Assembly (NCBI RefSeq): GCF_032854445.1
Contig: NC_088300.1
Location: 29,431,608 to 29,495,607 of the forward strand
Origin: Liolophura sinensis
Taxonomy: Eukaryota; Mollusca; Polyplacophora; Chitonida; Chitonidae
Direction of reading: 5' to 3'
Length of the DNA: 64,000 nt
Every line of letters starts with the position of its first letter. Position 1 is the first letter of the stretch. The position numbers and the translations under genes are program-made. Below are positions 13,101 to 24,989 of this stretch, piece by piece. The notes beneath the pieces were generated by a model. The model was not told the DNA's origin. It saw only the letters and a list, made by a program, of their open reading frames with translations, and did no database searches.

Positions 13101-14779
13101 TTACAACTTCCTCATAAGACAGGTTTCAGTGTTAAACAAAGCGTGTGTAAATTTGTGCGAGCGTAATTAACTACCGTGGTAACACCACTGAAGAGATGCT
13201 TAGGGTATTGCAGGTAAACATTTCTTTTAGTTATATGATAAAGCCAGAAAGCACAGAGTGTATTAAGCATGACGCAATTATTGTGCCAACCAATTGAACA
13301 AAATATTGTGATTATAGGTCTGTAACAGTTTGAAAACACAATATTGTGTTTATTATCCTGGATAATAGCTCACGCCGTTTAACTACATCTCATTTTAAAC
13401 AAAATAAAATTAAACTATAGTTGTCAGGTCCAGTGTAAATCGTCTGTATTATAACTTTAAAGGGGCAGTCTATGAATTCTTTCACACCCTTAAAATACAT
13501 ATACATGTATTGTATAAAAAAATAGTTAACGACTTGTTCAACAAATTAATGCATTTCCAGTTTGGGAGTTTTTGAGAACTTTATATGCGTAGGTCCTATT
13601 TGATAGGTGTATATACAAAAAGATGTAAAGGACTACAGACAAAGCCCACGGGGTTATATATTTATGTATGTCTAATATCAAACAATCTGACGCGCATAAC
13701 ATTTAGCTAGCTCATTGGAGGTCTGACTGGTTGTTTATCGCTTACCGTCACAAGTACATTTGTTTACCTGTGCATTGTTGTTTTTTTTTTGTTTGTTTGT
13801 TTATTTGTTTTGTTTTGTTTTTTCGCTGTCTATTATCTACTTGCGTAACGGCGTTGCATCTTTGGCCGAATTATTATGTAGGGCCACTTCTGTTTGGCTA
13901 CGTACAAGTACTTGCATTATACCTTTTATGATAACGCATACAACCCGGGATACATATGCTATGTTGTATTCCAGATACAACCGTTCACAAAAAAAAAACA
14001 GGTCGGCAACTAGCTGAGCTAAGCCTGTGAATGCATGATACGGCATGAGCGTCTGAAACAGTCTATAGTGGCCCTACAGCATACCTTAGCGACTGCACAC
14101 TTATCTCAGTTGTAGGCCAGTGGGCGGCATATTTCTGTCTGCTCTACATCACTTGTATACAATTGCCGGGTTTTAACATCGACTTACAATCAGGTATATA
14201 CGGTAATTCACATCGCTGTGGTTCACCGGACGTATATAGACTGACACTAAGAAGATTTGCATAAACCTCTTCACATTTCAGGAAGATTGGAAGATCACAT
14301 ATACACACAGGCCTGTGTACACAGCGATTTACGCGTGAACTGTATTCCTGGAGCCTTGACGTTCACCCAAGGAAGACCGGTTCGTCGGGTTGAGTCATCT
14401 GTCAATCAAAGGCGGTAGACACCTGAGACGTACGTGCGATACCCGTGTCCGTGCTAACGAGCTACTTTCTCAGGTAACAGTAATTAGTGTGTAGGTAGGT
14501 GAGATTGTTCGAGTGGTGAGGCGAGGAAGCCGTGTATAACTATGCTTCCCTATATACGCATTGTGAGCTTGTAAATCATAAGGCTGTGTGTAAGTTTCTA
14601 TTCGAATACCGGGACAAGAAGTAAGACATTCCGTCACACATCTGTTCAGAGCTGTATCATACCTGCCTGCCATTCACCTTGTGGAAGTGTACGCTACAGT
14701 CAACTCTCCCTTTTCCTCTCCAGCAGGGCCAGTATTTACCGTCACAGAGGTGCCCGTGGGTTTATACTGGGATATCATC

Positions 14780-15163
14780 ATGACTATGGCAGATTACGAA
14801 GACTGTGTTGAGGTAGAAGAGGAAGAAATCGAGGCGACCGCCAAAGAACGGGTGTTCGACGTTGGGAACAGCGAGGTGGAGTTAGAAGACGTGGACGGGG
14901 AGGAAGACGATTTCACTGGGGACCGGGAGGCGCTGGTCAACTTACTGATTGAGATCAACGAAAACCAGCCCGTAGATCTGGACTTAGGGCAGGGACCCGA
15001 GGACGGGGAGGAGGTAGAAGAGGAGGAGATAGAGCCCGTGTGTAAGGCCCGTGACCCTAGCAACGACCTCATCTTCTCAGACAGTATGAGGGACAGGACA
15101 GGGCTTATAGGCGATGACGAGTGGGAGGCGGTAGAGCCCGGGGGTGAGGACGATGGGGAATAA
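14780..15163 (+). CDS. Small highly acidic protein, unknown function
   Basis: An open frame of 127 residues starts at ATG 14780. A second in-frame ATG at 14786 has the better initiation context (ACTATGG) and would give 125 residues. The protein is dominated by Glu/Asp, including two runs of the form VEEEEIE, with DGEEDD and a short C-terminal segment DDEWEAVEPG. It has no Cys-rich fold, signal peptide or membrane segment, and I do not recognise a family. Codons are GC-richer than the surroundings, and the frame stays open upstream to about 14681 but without an ATG. A strong donor (GTGAGG) at 15144 would remove the last few codons, so this could be the first exon of a longer gene. Otherwise it is a single-exon gene that may end at the AATAAA at 16746. 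It is more likely coding than not. Confidence 0.5.
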   Translation: MTMADYEDCVEVEEEEIEATAKERVFDVGNSEVELEDVDGEEDDFTGDREALVNLLIEINENQPVDLDLGQGPEDGEEVEEEEIEPVCKARDPSNDLIFSDSMRDRTGLIGDDEWEAVEPGGEDDGE

Positions 15164-16038
15164 GTGAAGGCACCCCTTCAGGTAACCACAGGTATTTAAC
15201 ATTACTCCACAACCTGGGAGACAATACCACGACCCCATGACAGAAACCCCATGTGTAATCATGCGGACATCCACCCCCCACCCTCATCACGACCTCTCCT
15301 ACTTTTCCAGCTGCAGCTGTTGATAGCATGTATTGTTGCTTTTCTGCATTATTGTGTACAGTGTTAGCTTTTCATTTCAGACTCTTCGACATCTCCAGCT
15401 AGTCCGTCGGAAGCCTTTGTACAGCATAATTTTGCATCATATATATTTTATAGGTATTCTTAGCGAAGCATATAAATTGGACATCCATTCAGGACGACGT
15501 GATGTACTCGAATGAAGTGCTAATCAGGACAGAACAGTTTGTATGTTTATTCATTTATTGCAGGTGCTTGCTCTTGTTGCAGCCCTGTTACTATATACCA
15601 GTGCACGTGACCCTGCATGTATATACGATTACTTAGATGGTGATACATGCACATCGTTATGTTTTACTTAGTGACGCATGCGCTTCTTGTATGCACGTAT
15701 ATAAATTGACATGTTTACCACCTGCAGTTGACAGAGTCTGTGATATATATAGTTTATATACATGTACCTTGAGGGAGAGAGAGACAGGGAGAAAATAGGT
15801 ATTGAAAATAGGCTTAACTTGTCTGACAGTGTGTTGATTGTTGGCCTATTCACTGACACGGTTGGGTGAGCATAACGAAGGATGTATCCGAGGATGGAAA
15901 TGTAAGACGTTAACTAATTATTACGTGTATAAAGCAGTATAAATATCGGGCTCCATGCAGTTAGTCTCCACGGTCTTATAATATACATGTAAACCTTGTG
16001 ACAAAAGGCAAAAATATTACGATTCTCATGAAGAAGCC

Positions 16039-16090
16039 GAGTGACCTATATTGTATCGAGTGACCTGTATTGTATCGAGTGACCTATATA
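16039..16090. repeat. 19-bp tandem repeat, about 2.7 copies
   Basis: The unit gagtgacctatattgtatc starts at 16039, 16058 and 16077, the last copy being partial. Confidence 0.9.
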
Positions 16091-16224
16091 ACCTGGAATA
16101 ATTGCAATGGTTAGGTTGGGCCAAATATTCAAAGAAAGAAACAACGTGTGGGATATTCTTTTCTAAAGACGACCTATAGATGACTCTGAACTTCTAACCT
16201 TCTTAGTAGGTCATCTAAAGCTTT

Positions 16225-16592
16225 ATGTCCAGTTTTGTATGTGGTTGTCCGAACATCGATATTCCGTCTTCGTGTACAGTTCTGTATGGTTGTCCGAACA
16301 TCGATATTCCGACCTCATGTCCAGTTCTGTATGTGGTTGTCCGAACATCGATATTCCGTCTTCATGTACAGTTCTGTATGGTTGTCCGAACATCGATATT
16401 CCATCTTCATGTACAGTTCTGTATGGCTGTCCGAACATAGATATTCCATCTTCATGTACAGTTCTGTATGTGGTTGTCCGAACATTGATATTCCGTCTTC
16501 ATGTACAGTTCTGTATGTGGTTGTCCGAACATCGATATTCCGTCTTTATGTACAGTTCTGTATGTGGTTGTCCGAACATCGATATTCCGTCT
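16225..16592. repeat. 45/47-bp minisatellite, 8 units
   Basis: The word gtccgaacat recurs at 16247, 16292, 16339, 16384, 16429, 16476, 16523 and 16570, giving spacings 45, 47, 45, 45, 47, 47, 47. The two unit lengths differ by one GT (tatggttgtcc versus tatgtggttgtcc). Open frames on both strands here are produced by the repeat and are not counted as genes. Confidence 0.95.
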
Positions 16593-16745
16593 TTTTTTTA
16601 CATGTATATACTTTTATTTATCACTTTATAAATTATTGTGATTATCCACTATTCTACACGTACATTTTTCTTTTTATATCGCGAGAGTGCATAAATTATG
16701 TATTCATAGGCTGCGCATAAATACTTTACAAGTGTTACGAACCGA

Positions 16746-16751
16746 AATAAA
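16746..16751 (+). promoter_or_regulatory. Candidate poly(A) signal
   Basis: AATAAA followed by a T/GT-rich stretch (ttttttgtagaatttgttt). It could end the acidic-protein transcript of 14780, whose 3' UTR would then contain the 16225 minisatellite. There is no direct support. Confidence 0.3.
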
Positions 16752-17902
16752 GAATTTTTTTGTAGAATTTGTTTATAGTAGTATTACTTCATCCTATGTT
16801 GGCCTGTATTCTGTGACCTTCATCTTTTCCGTATTATTATGCCCATGACGCTGGAGATCGTGAAGATGGCTTGTACGCACGCTGTTCTGTGCAATGTTTA
16901 ATGAAATAGGTTACATATATATTATATAACACACCAAAGCATATGGGCTGTCATATACGGGTCAGTGGAATATAATAGAATCCTGCTGCTCCTAAGGCTG
17001 CGGCCTTACATCAATAGGTGTCGCAAATAGATGTCGAAGTGCGGTGGTCTCGGGCACAACGTACCTGATTCTCCTCATAAAAATGGATCCAGGTGTCGCC
17101 GCCATAAAATGGTTTATAGCTAGATGGACTTCCAATTATTGACGTCGTATCTCGTCGTGCACCTCCATATGCATATGATTGTTTGACACGCAGCGGGGTA
17201 AAACCACGGTAACGAATGAAATTGTACAACTGATTTCCATGGACTGTTAACAAGAATCAGTCGTGCCATTGGGCAATTTTTCGATAGGCCTACATGTCGT
17301 TTTATAACGGTGATGGCTGTAGTCGAGCGCACTGAAACATTATTTCGAAGATTCTATTGTCTCTGTGTATAGTGAGTTCTCTGGTATGCATTTAATACAG
17401 GGGCCTACGTGCAGTTCTTGTAGTGTGCAGTATATATTGCTTCTATATATGACACCAATGACTGTATTCAGCAGCCGTATAACAACCTGCGTGAGGCATC
17501 CAATGTATTGTAGAACCGATTACATACCGAGTACGTTTAGGTTACACCCTTATCCTTCAGACTTTTGTTTTACAGAGAAAGGTATAAAGGCTATGTGCTA
17601 CACACGTGGCGTGGTTCCAGAGCTTAACGTACATGGAGCCATTTTGTGTACTGAGGAGATTTCTGTGTTAAAATGACACAGCTGTTTGTCATTGGGTAAA
17701 CACACATCTGAGTTAGGTGTGCCGGGAAAGTGTTAAGTGTGCAGGCAGCTCAGACTCTCAGCAGTTTACATACGTACTAGTATATGTCAGACAGACCCAG
17801 GTCTGGTCTGTTCACCACCAGCATTGAGTAGGCCATACTTCTGTACTTAAGAATTAAAAGTATAACAAACAGTGACGAGAATACACGCAGACACGGTCTA
17901 CA

Positions 17903-18078
17903 ATTATTTATTTTTTCGATTGCAGTTTTTACGTATTCAAGAATATTTGACTTATGCCTATGATGGGAGGAAACCTGAAAGAGCCGGGTTAAAACCCACG
18001 ACCACCCGCAGGTTGCAGGCACACGTTTCCACGTACGACCAGACAGGAAACCAGCATGAGCTGGGCTTGAACTCACAA
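17903..18078 (-). repeat. SINE A copy, degenerate
   Basis: Tail-first on the + strand: attcaagaatatttgactta, gatgggaggaaacc, aaacccacgaccacccgcag, ccagcatgagctgggcttga. It lacks the A-box end. Confidence 0.85.
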
Positions 18079-18714
18079 TATACATGATTATATGTTGCTT
18101 CATGAAATAGCTTTATGTATGGTTAAAAGTTGATCTTTTTTTCTGATGTGAAGAGGTATAAAGAAAAAATGAAAAACCCAGTTTCGATTTTTTCACCTTT
18201 TCTCCAAGTTTGCTTGTACATGTACAACAATGCAGAGTTTTGAATACAATATCTTTTTCCAACGTCCTGTTTAGCGTGGAAAGACAACATTATATTTCGA
18301 TGTACTGGTGCTCTAAAAATCAGTATTTATAGAACTAACTCCAGTGCTATAACAAACGCAGATATGTTTACAGAGGATAAAAATTCAGAACCATTCATCC
18401 TCGATAAGCACTGATCTGCGTTTGAAAAGGTTGAATGCGGTCCATACAAAAAGGTCCACAAAACTGTCAGAATGTACATGACACAACAAAACGGGCATGT
18501 TTTCCTTGAAAATGAACCAGCGGCACTTGTCATAATGAACTCTAATAGTTTCCATCCAGTACGAGAAACCGTTTTGCAACAAGTCCAGAATAGCACAAAA
18601 ACGGTCAATATTATGTTCGAAGTGAACGAAATGTCCTGAAACATGAACTTCATATGTAATTTCTCATGCTGAAGCTATATACCATGCAAATTTCAGTTGA
18701 ATGTGTTCCGCATG

Positions 18715-18811
18715 GTTTCCTCTCACCAAAAGTCTGACCGCCGTCGTACAAAATATCAAGTGAAATGCTATTGAGTACGACGTAAAACCCCAATGAAATA
18801 AATTAATCAAA
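18715..18811 (+). repeat. SINE A 3' tail fragment
   Basis: Reads gaccgccgtcgtac, then tcaagtgaaat, then attgagtacgacgtaaaac, then an A/T-rich tail, matching the end of family A. Confidence 0.65.
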
Positions 18812-19050
18812 TTCAGTGTGATGTACCGGTTTCAGAAAAAGTCCCGAAAACCAATTGGTAAACAGACTGAAAAGATGACGGACTGACAGACGTGTAAAAC
18901 GATACCAGTGTGTAGCCAATACATCTAGAATGTTCACTTTCTTTGTTCTCGTAACCCATGACCTTAACACAAAGCCATGAAATGGCTAATTTTCCAACAC
19001 CCATTTCCTATTGGTTAAACATATAATTATTTGTTCAGGAAAATAATGAT

Positions 19051-19160
19051 AAATATTTATTTATTTATTTGACTGGTGTTTTAAACATACTCAAAAATAT
19101 TTCACTTACACGATGGCGGCCAGCGTAATGGTGGGTGGAAACCGGGCAGAACCGGGGGAA
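19051..19160 (-). repeat. SINE A copy, 5' truncated
   Basis: (TTTA)n, then gactggtgtttt, caaaaatatttcacttac, gatggcggccagc and ggtgggtggaaaccgggcag. The sequence stops matching after cgggggaa. Confidence 0.85.
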
Positions 19161-20600
19161 TCTTGATAAATAGATAAATCATGTAAGTCAACTTTGATAT
19201 ATGTGTGTGTTTGACGTCAGTACTTGTCCCATCAAAGTTTATTTTTTTAATCTAACTATATACCTGTTTTATCCATACGACTTTGTTCCTGCCACTGGAG
19301 CCTGGATTCTTTGCTTTTACTGCAGAAGCTTTTGATGTGAACCGTTGCCATGCAAACAAATAAATAAAACAAAAGATATGTGTTCCTGTACATGCCGCAG
19401 AATATATAGCTAACGGCTGATGTAGATAACTACCTTTAGATGGATGCATAGTGTAAGTCTTTACAATCAATAATGACCAAGGGCTTCATCCACATATGCA
19501 CGTACACGTACTATTGTTAACTTTGTTCTTGTCTGGAATGATACAATTCGTTTACATATATACGGACACACATATTGGTCCTTTTGTCCATTTTGGCGCA
19601 AAAAATCAAATGCCTGTGACTTGAGGGAATGAAACCTTGTTTCTCAGAGTTCAAATTAACATCAAATTCATTGAAAGACGTACAGCATACACAGAAAAGC
19701 CAGATCAGCGGCGACAGTGTGATATCTGGCAAATAGTTACACGTAACCGGTGAAATACGGCCTCTTGTCATTTGATCTCAATTAGGGTTTTATCCTAACT
19801 GCTCATGTAAATGCTTAAATATTAGCAAATTACAGGCCCCCATAGCCAAGATATTCATTGATTATTAATGATGTGTTGAATTTTGTTACGACACACTAAA
19901 TAATTTTCTGCTTACACGGCGGTGGTCGCGCTTTATCGATTATAAAGTTACTGACGGGCGCTTTGATGGAAAATAAGTGATGTTCAACGAATGTGTAAGG
20001 CTGCGCAAAACGTCCCTATGCTTAGGGTCACAGTTGGAACAGTGAAAGTATAGGAAAAATTACAAATTCTTGCGCTAAGTGCTGGTGTTGAACCCGCGCC
20101 TCGTGTGTATTCCTGGTGGTGAGGCGTATATAACTGCATGTGTTACCTCCTGGTCCTTCTTCTTGAAGACTCAAGCTAAAATACAGTACTGATGATGTTT
20201 ATAGCAAATGTGCCCATCTTTATTTAAGTTGGGGCAGGTGTAAGCACGTGTCATGGTAACCATGGCAATTAATTACTTCGCTTTCGCAGGAAAGTATAGC
20301 TCCAATACAACACACTTAAATTAAGAATAAAACACAAGAACGTGTATTTCAAATGTTAAAAAATGGCTTCAATATCAGTATATGTGAAAAGCATAGAAAA
20401 AATTGGTTTTCCCGTATAACTGAACAATGGTAGTTTCTCGGCAAACTGACAGGTGCACATGGTAAAACATATGGGTGGGAAAAGAAGAAGAAGCTTTTTA
20501 AAGTGTTGCCACCTGGTGCATACATGGACCTGTTATTAAACCACTGCAGTTCGCTATAGCTGCCGACAATCTGAAATAGGACATCGGCTCATACATATAA

Positions 20601-20812
20601 CACAGGAGCCTCTCGTCTATGCGGTCGCTGTAAGTTGAAGTCCAGCTCATGCTCGCCTCTTCTTCGGCCTTACATAGAAAGGTCTGCCAGAAACATGGCA
20701 GATAGACGTAGGTTTCCCTCCGGCATTCCGCCGACCCTCATGCTGGAGACATTTTCATATATGTGAAATATTCTTGAGTACGACGTAAAACAGCAAACAG
20801 ATGAATAAATAA
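20601..20812 (+). repeat. SINE A copy
   Basis: Reads cacaggagcctctc, atgcggtcgctg, aagtccagctcatgct, ggtttccctccggc and the tail gtgaaatattcttgagtacg. The first part of the tRNA-like head is missing. Confidence 0.85.
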
Positions 20813-21046
20813 GTCGTACAAAAAGACGCCGTGCCAAGATCAAAAATGAAAATTTGTGTTTAATTCTGCCACGATATTGGAAGACGCTCCTAAGTGGGGT
20901 CAAATAACTTTCCAAACAACTTTCCACGCCAGGTCATTTCTAGGTGGCCACATATACTTCACTAACTCGTCCTCGCTGGAATCGGTGTCCGCCCTTATGT
21001 GCAACCGTTAAACGTCACGGTGTAAGGTGTACAAATCACAAGTTCA

Positions 21047-21228
21047 TTTTGATTGGTGTTTTACGCCGTACTCAGGAATATTCCACATATACGACGGCGG
21101 TCAGCATTATAGTGGGAGGAAACCAGGTACAGCCCGGGGGGAAACCCACGACCATCCGCAGACCTTCCCACATACGGCCGGAGAGGAAGTCAACATGAGC
21201 TGGACTTGAACTCACCGCAATGGTGAGG
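21047..21228 (-). repeat. SINE A copy, internally deleted
   Basis: Tail-first on +: gattggtgttttacgccgta, cgacggcggtcagcatta, gggaggaaaccagg, acccacgaccatccgcag, then acggccggagaggaag and gagctggacttgaactcacc. The gttgctgg segment between the two halves is missing. Confidence 0.9.
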
Positions 21229-21771
21229 TTGAGAATGTAGACCTACGCCTTCCTTTACGTCTTCTATTATAAAATATACCCAATATTTCATGATGTCTCT
21301 GCTTTGAGCTTTTATGTTGTTTTTTTCTTTTTGTTCCATGGCAGACAAACTTAGGTTTCAATGAAATATCAGCAATTAATGAACAGTAAAATTCTCGTCC
21401 AATATAAGCCACTGCGTGTTTCTTCTCTTTACAGGTATACATTATGCAGAGGAGAATCTGAACTGGTCGGGTAAAGCTTTGTCGTTTTGATGTTCAAATA
21501 CATGGCACGTTGAGATCTTTGATGTTATTCTAGACGTTAAAAAAGAAGCAAACCTGGGCATTGCAGCAGAATTCCTCCTCATTGCCTCTAAAGGCGTTTA
21601 ATTTTGGGTAACACGTATGAAAATAACCATTCACTGATCGAAATCCTGGCGACTGTTTCTGAATGTACCACTGTTGCTACAATTGCACAGATGCGCACAT
21701 TGTCTTCCAATCGGTTTGTCATCAAGGTTCAAAGAATAAACTCCACGGCAATCACTTTCCAGTAATCGGAG

Positions 21772-22344
21772 CTAAGGTGCTTTAGAGGTGTCCACTGGGA
21801 CTGCCATTGTACAATGACCACATCTCTGTGTCTGCAGTGCCATGGTGTGTACTTCTTTGTAAAGCTCGTACATGCACGAGGCCTGACCATTACTTTCGGA
21901 GAAGTGTATACACGTGAAAACTTTGTATATAGGTCTCACATGCATGGGCGGCATATTATCGTGTTGAATTAGATAACCATGTTGGATATCTGAACAGTTG
22001 CTATCAGAGCGCAACTTGGATTCATATTTTACTATCGACAACTTACATACTAGCATGGTACACCATTTGAATACTGATTTCATTCCTTCGCCTACACAGA
22101 GCATAACTTGCGCCGTTTCAAAATCTTTGAAAACTATCGACTGCTTCTCTTTGCATGCTTCCTCCCTAATTTCGTACTTTATATCCTTTCTTAGGTCTGC
22201 GCTAAACGCTGTTTTGGCTGGTATACGAATATCTGTTTTGACGCATAGATTCATGCACAGGCCTGACCTGGAGCAATTTACGTCGTGAACAAGAATTGAG
22301 AATGAAATGCTCGATCCAATCTGCAGCCAACAGATGCATATCAC
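21772..22344 (-). CDS. Open frame of 190 codons, possible exon, unknown
   Basis: This is the longest - strand open frame in the 16-24 kb region. It ends in TAG just after a PVDTSKAP-like end. It opens with GTG and its first ATG lies 30 codons in, so it is not a standalone gene as it stands. A plausible acceptor (ttggctgcag) sits near its 5' edge, so it could be a last exon. The composition is protein-like: mixed, with several Cys and one basic/acidic helix-like stretch around DLRKDIKYEIREEACKEK. No family is recognised and no partner exon was found on the - strand. It could equally be a chance frame or a piece of an old mobile element. Confidence 0.22.
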   Translation of the reverse strand: MICICWLQIGSSISFSILVHDVNCSRSGLCMNLCVKTDIRIPAKTAFSADLRKDIKYEIREEACKEKQSIVFKDFETAQVMLCVGEGMKSVFKWCTMLVCKLSIVKYESKLRSDSNCSDIQHGYLIQHDNMPPMHVRPIYKVFTCIHFSESNGQASCMYELYKEVHTMALQTQRCGHCTMAVPVDTSKAP

Positions 22345-23226
22345 TAATCATATTCACACTATACCTCGATCGTCCACTTTGAAGATCTCTTTAGTATTAA
22401 TTGGTGCATGTCAGGTGTAAAATGTGTCCAAAATGTTCAGGAATTAGACCTACATTTAATGAAAAAAAGTATCCAGGTAAAAAAAAAAACAAAAAAACAC
22501 CAATGTGATAAAGAACAGAATAGGCAACACCTCAATATCATAACTGTAACAAAGTTCATTATTTTCACACAATACATTTTTATATGCATTAAGGTTTAAG
22601 CATTTGAGTCACTGAGCATAGACATAAAGCACACAGCTGAGCAGGTATTTTCCCTTTTAAACAATTATTAAATAAGGGGTCTGAACAACTACACGATTTC
22701 CATACTGTGAATTCATCCATAACAAAACAAGTATTACAGTAGTGCAGCACCGTTATCCTCATTTAGCACTGGCCACATACATAACGGTAAATTAACCAAA
22801 ATTAGTGTGATCATATGTCGTAAAGTCCAGTTCACATGAAGAACCATCAGGACATTCCATACACCATTACTTAGCATTTAATAGTAAATATTTACATTAA
22901 TTAAACTTTTACACTTTAGTGTAAATAAAAGATAAACTTAATTCACTTCCTAGACCTTCCACAAACTAGCATTACTATCTTCATGTAGTACTGTAAAACC
23001 ATTCTTAAACATCAAGTTGAAATAATTCTCGCAAAACTTGCTAAAACAACTTCCCTTCACTTTTTTTCATAAGCATATTAAATGATGTTAGATTGGTTAG
23101 AATGATACATGAGAACTTGGTTACTGCAAAACCTTACCAAAAAAAGTTGATTATCAACCAATCCACCAGGATTGAGTCTATAATTAAATACCATTGATAA
23201 GGTCATGATATTTAAATCTTGTTCTT

Positions 23227-23462
23227 TTTTTTTTTTTTTTTTTTGATTGGTGTTTTACGCCGTACTCAAGAATATTTCACTTTTACGACGGCGGCCAGCA
23301 TTATAGTGGGCGGAAACCGGGCAGAGCCCGGGGGAAACTCACGACCATCCGCAGGTTGCTGGCAGACCTTCTCAACATGAGCTGGACTTGAACTCACCGC
23401 ATTGGTGAGAGACTCCTGGGTCATTACGCTGCGCGCTAACCAACTGAGCCACGGAGGCCCCC
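23227..23462 (-). mobile_element. SINE A, near full length, with target-site duplication
   Basis: Flanked by the perfect 13-bp duplication aaatcttgttctt at 23214-23226 and 23463-23475. On the - strand it reads as a tRNA-like head (ggcctccgtggctcagttgg = A-box region; gagttcaagtcc = B-box region), a body with gggctctgcccgg, and the tail TTGAGTACGGCGTAAAAC followed by poly(A). The intact duplication implies a fairly recent insertion. Confidence 0.95.
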
Positions 23463-23717
23463 AAATCTTGTTCTTGAAGTTGAAGGAAACTTTAAAGCAA
23501 ATGTATGCACGAAGACCATGAATCCCATTTCACAATGGCACAGGTTAAAATACACATCCAACTACCAAGACAATGGAATGTTCACAATGATGATGGCAAT
23601 GGTAGTCAAACGTACAATCTGTGAAGTGGGAAAATGTGGGACAAGTCTTATTTGACTGCCATTCAAGAATATGTCACTTCTGTGATGTGGGTCAGGTTTC
23701 TGAGTGTAAGAATCTGG

Positions 23718-24016
23718 TCGCAAACCAACTGCACCTGGCCTGACGTCCAAGCCTCCTGGTCACATACCAACTGCGCCTGGCCTGACGTCCAAACCTCCTG
23801 GTCACAAACCAACTGCGCCTGGCCTGACGTCCAAGCCTCCTGGTCACAAACCAACTGCGCCTGGCCTGACGTCCAGGCCTCCTGGTCACAAACCAACTGC
23901 GCCTGGCCTGACGTCCAAGCCTCCTGGTCACAAACCAACTGCGCCTGGCCTGACGTCCAAGCCTCCTGGTCACAAACCAACTGCACCTGACGTCCAAGCC
24001 TCCTGGTTTGCAGGCC
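23718..24016. repeat. 42-bp minisatellite, about 7 units
   Basis: Unit: gcctggcctgacgtccaag + cctcctggtcacaaaccaact with small variants. The first spacing is 42 (ccaact at 23725 and 23767) and the last unit is shortened by loss of ggcct. Since 42 is a multiple of 3, long frames are open on both strands (14-residue periods), but each depends on the repeat and none has exon signals. Confidence 0.95.
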
Positions 24017-24377
24017 TGTGCGAGCTGGATCAAATCTGCCAGCCTTGTTGGTCAAGGTCATAAGGCAAAAGCCTTTAGCATACGTGGCCAGTGAAAGCCT
24101 AGAGTGAGCCGCTTAATAAATGAGGCCCTAATTTGATCGCTTAAATGTACTACTGGCAATCTCAGCCAAAACTCACAGTGAAATGTTCGGAATCATCTTC
24201 ACCTTGACAAAGCCGATCTAGGAGTTCATTCTTGCTGTGTCTTCTGCCAGATTTGTTTGTCTACTCGCACCTATGTGCCCAACATTCAGAAAAAATGGAT
24301 CAAAAAAGTGGCCTTTCATGAACAATACATAAATAAAATTTCTCAGAACACTATGACAAACTACAGAGGACCTTTCT

Positions 24378-24510
24378 GGGGCTGCTTGCAACGGTAACAC
24401 GCTTGTAGCCTAACTTGACTAACCACCATGGCAACAGATGTTTTTAACACCGTTGCCATGGTAGTCACAATAAAGTTAATAGCCTACGAATGCTTTGTAC
24501 CAGCAACCCC
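24378..24510. mobile_element. Fold-back MITE-like element with GGGG ends
   Basis: The left half (ggggctgcttg, gtagcctaacttgacta, ccatggcaac) is matched by the reverse complement of the right half (ggggttgctgg, gtaggctat, gtgactaccatggcaac), so nearly the whole 133 bp can fold back. The centre holds two inverted ccatggcaac words. No coding capacity. Confidence 0.7.
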
Positions 24511-24989
24511 TGATCCTTACAAATCCTCCTTAGAAATATCATGAAACATTATTTCAACATGACCTCAATACAGCCATCTTGTTACACCATTTCTGGCTTT
24601 GTTTTTTGGCTGTCATATTATGCACAGGTAGGAGCTTGTGTTCTCACATAATACATGTAGTATCTTAGTAAAAGAAAAGATAACAAAAATTAATATAACT
24701 GGAGTTATTCAGGAAGAAGGGTGGTGTAATATTCTCAGCCTTATTTTTAGTCCTCCAATTACAGACCTAAGCTCTGTCCTTCCACTGCAGTTCTCTCTTG
24801 ACCAAACCCTTGTTACACTGTCTGGTTCCAGTTCTTCCTCTATAAACCCATCTTCCGAGTTACGCTGACTGTCCAGATGCAGCTTTTCCATCAACCCATC
24901 CTTACAATTTCCAGCTACAGGTGTCTCTCTCTCCTGCTTTCCTAGTGCACGATGTAGCTACAGTTCCCTTTCCAATCCATGATATCCTC

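Larger units (their letters stand above)
9500..14200. other. No gene seen
   Basis: Intergenic sequence with stops in all frames. It holds SINE A fragments at 10174 and 11906, a perfect 24-bp palindrome at 11671 and an unclassified repeat-like block at about 12724-13100, each listed separately. Confidence 0.6.
16780..23200. other. No supported gene apart from the weak frame at 21772
   Basis: Intergenic sequence carrying scattered SINE A copies (17903, 18715, 19051, 20601, 21047), listed separately. No conserved exon, RNA gene or inverted-repeat element was recognised elsewhere in it. Confidence 0.5.

Noticed and set aside
16223-16720. Open frames of 71-161 codons on both strands
   Set aside because: Products of the 45/47-bp minisatellite.
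17777-18103. 108-codon - frame
   Set aside because: Largely a degenerate SINE A copy.
20670-21209. Frames of 60-85 codons on both strands
   Set aside because: Overlap SINE A copies at 20601 and 21047.
23634-24061. Repetitive frames rich in Trp/Gln/Ser (+) or Arg/Gly (-)
   Set aside because: Products of the 42-bp minisatellite; open on both strands at once, which argues for repeat structure and not a gene.
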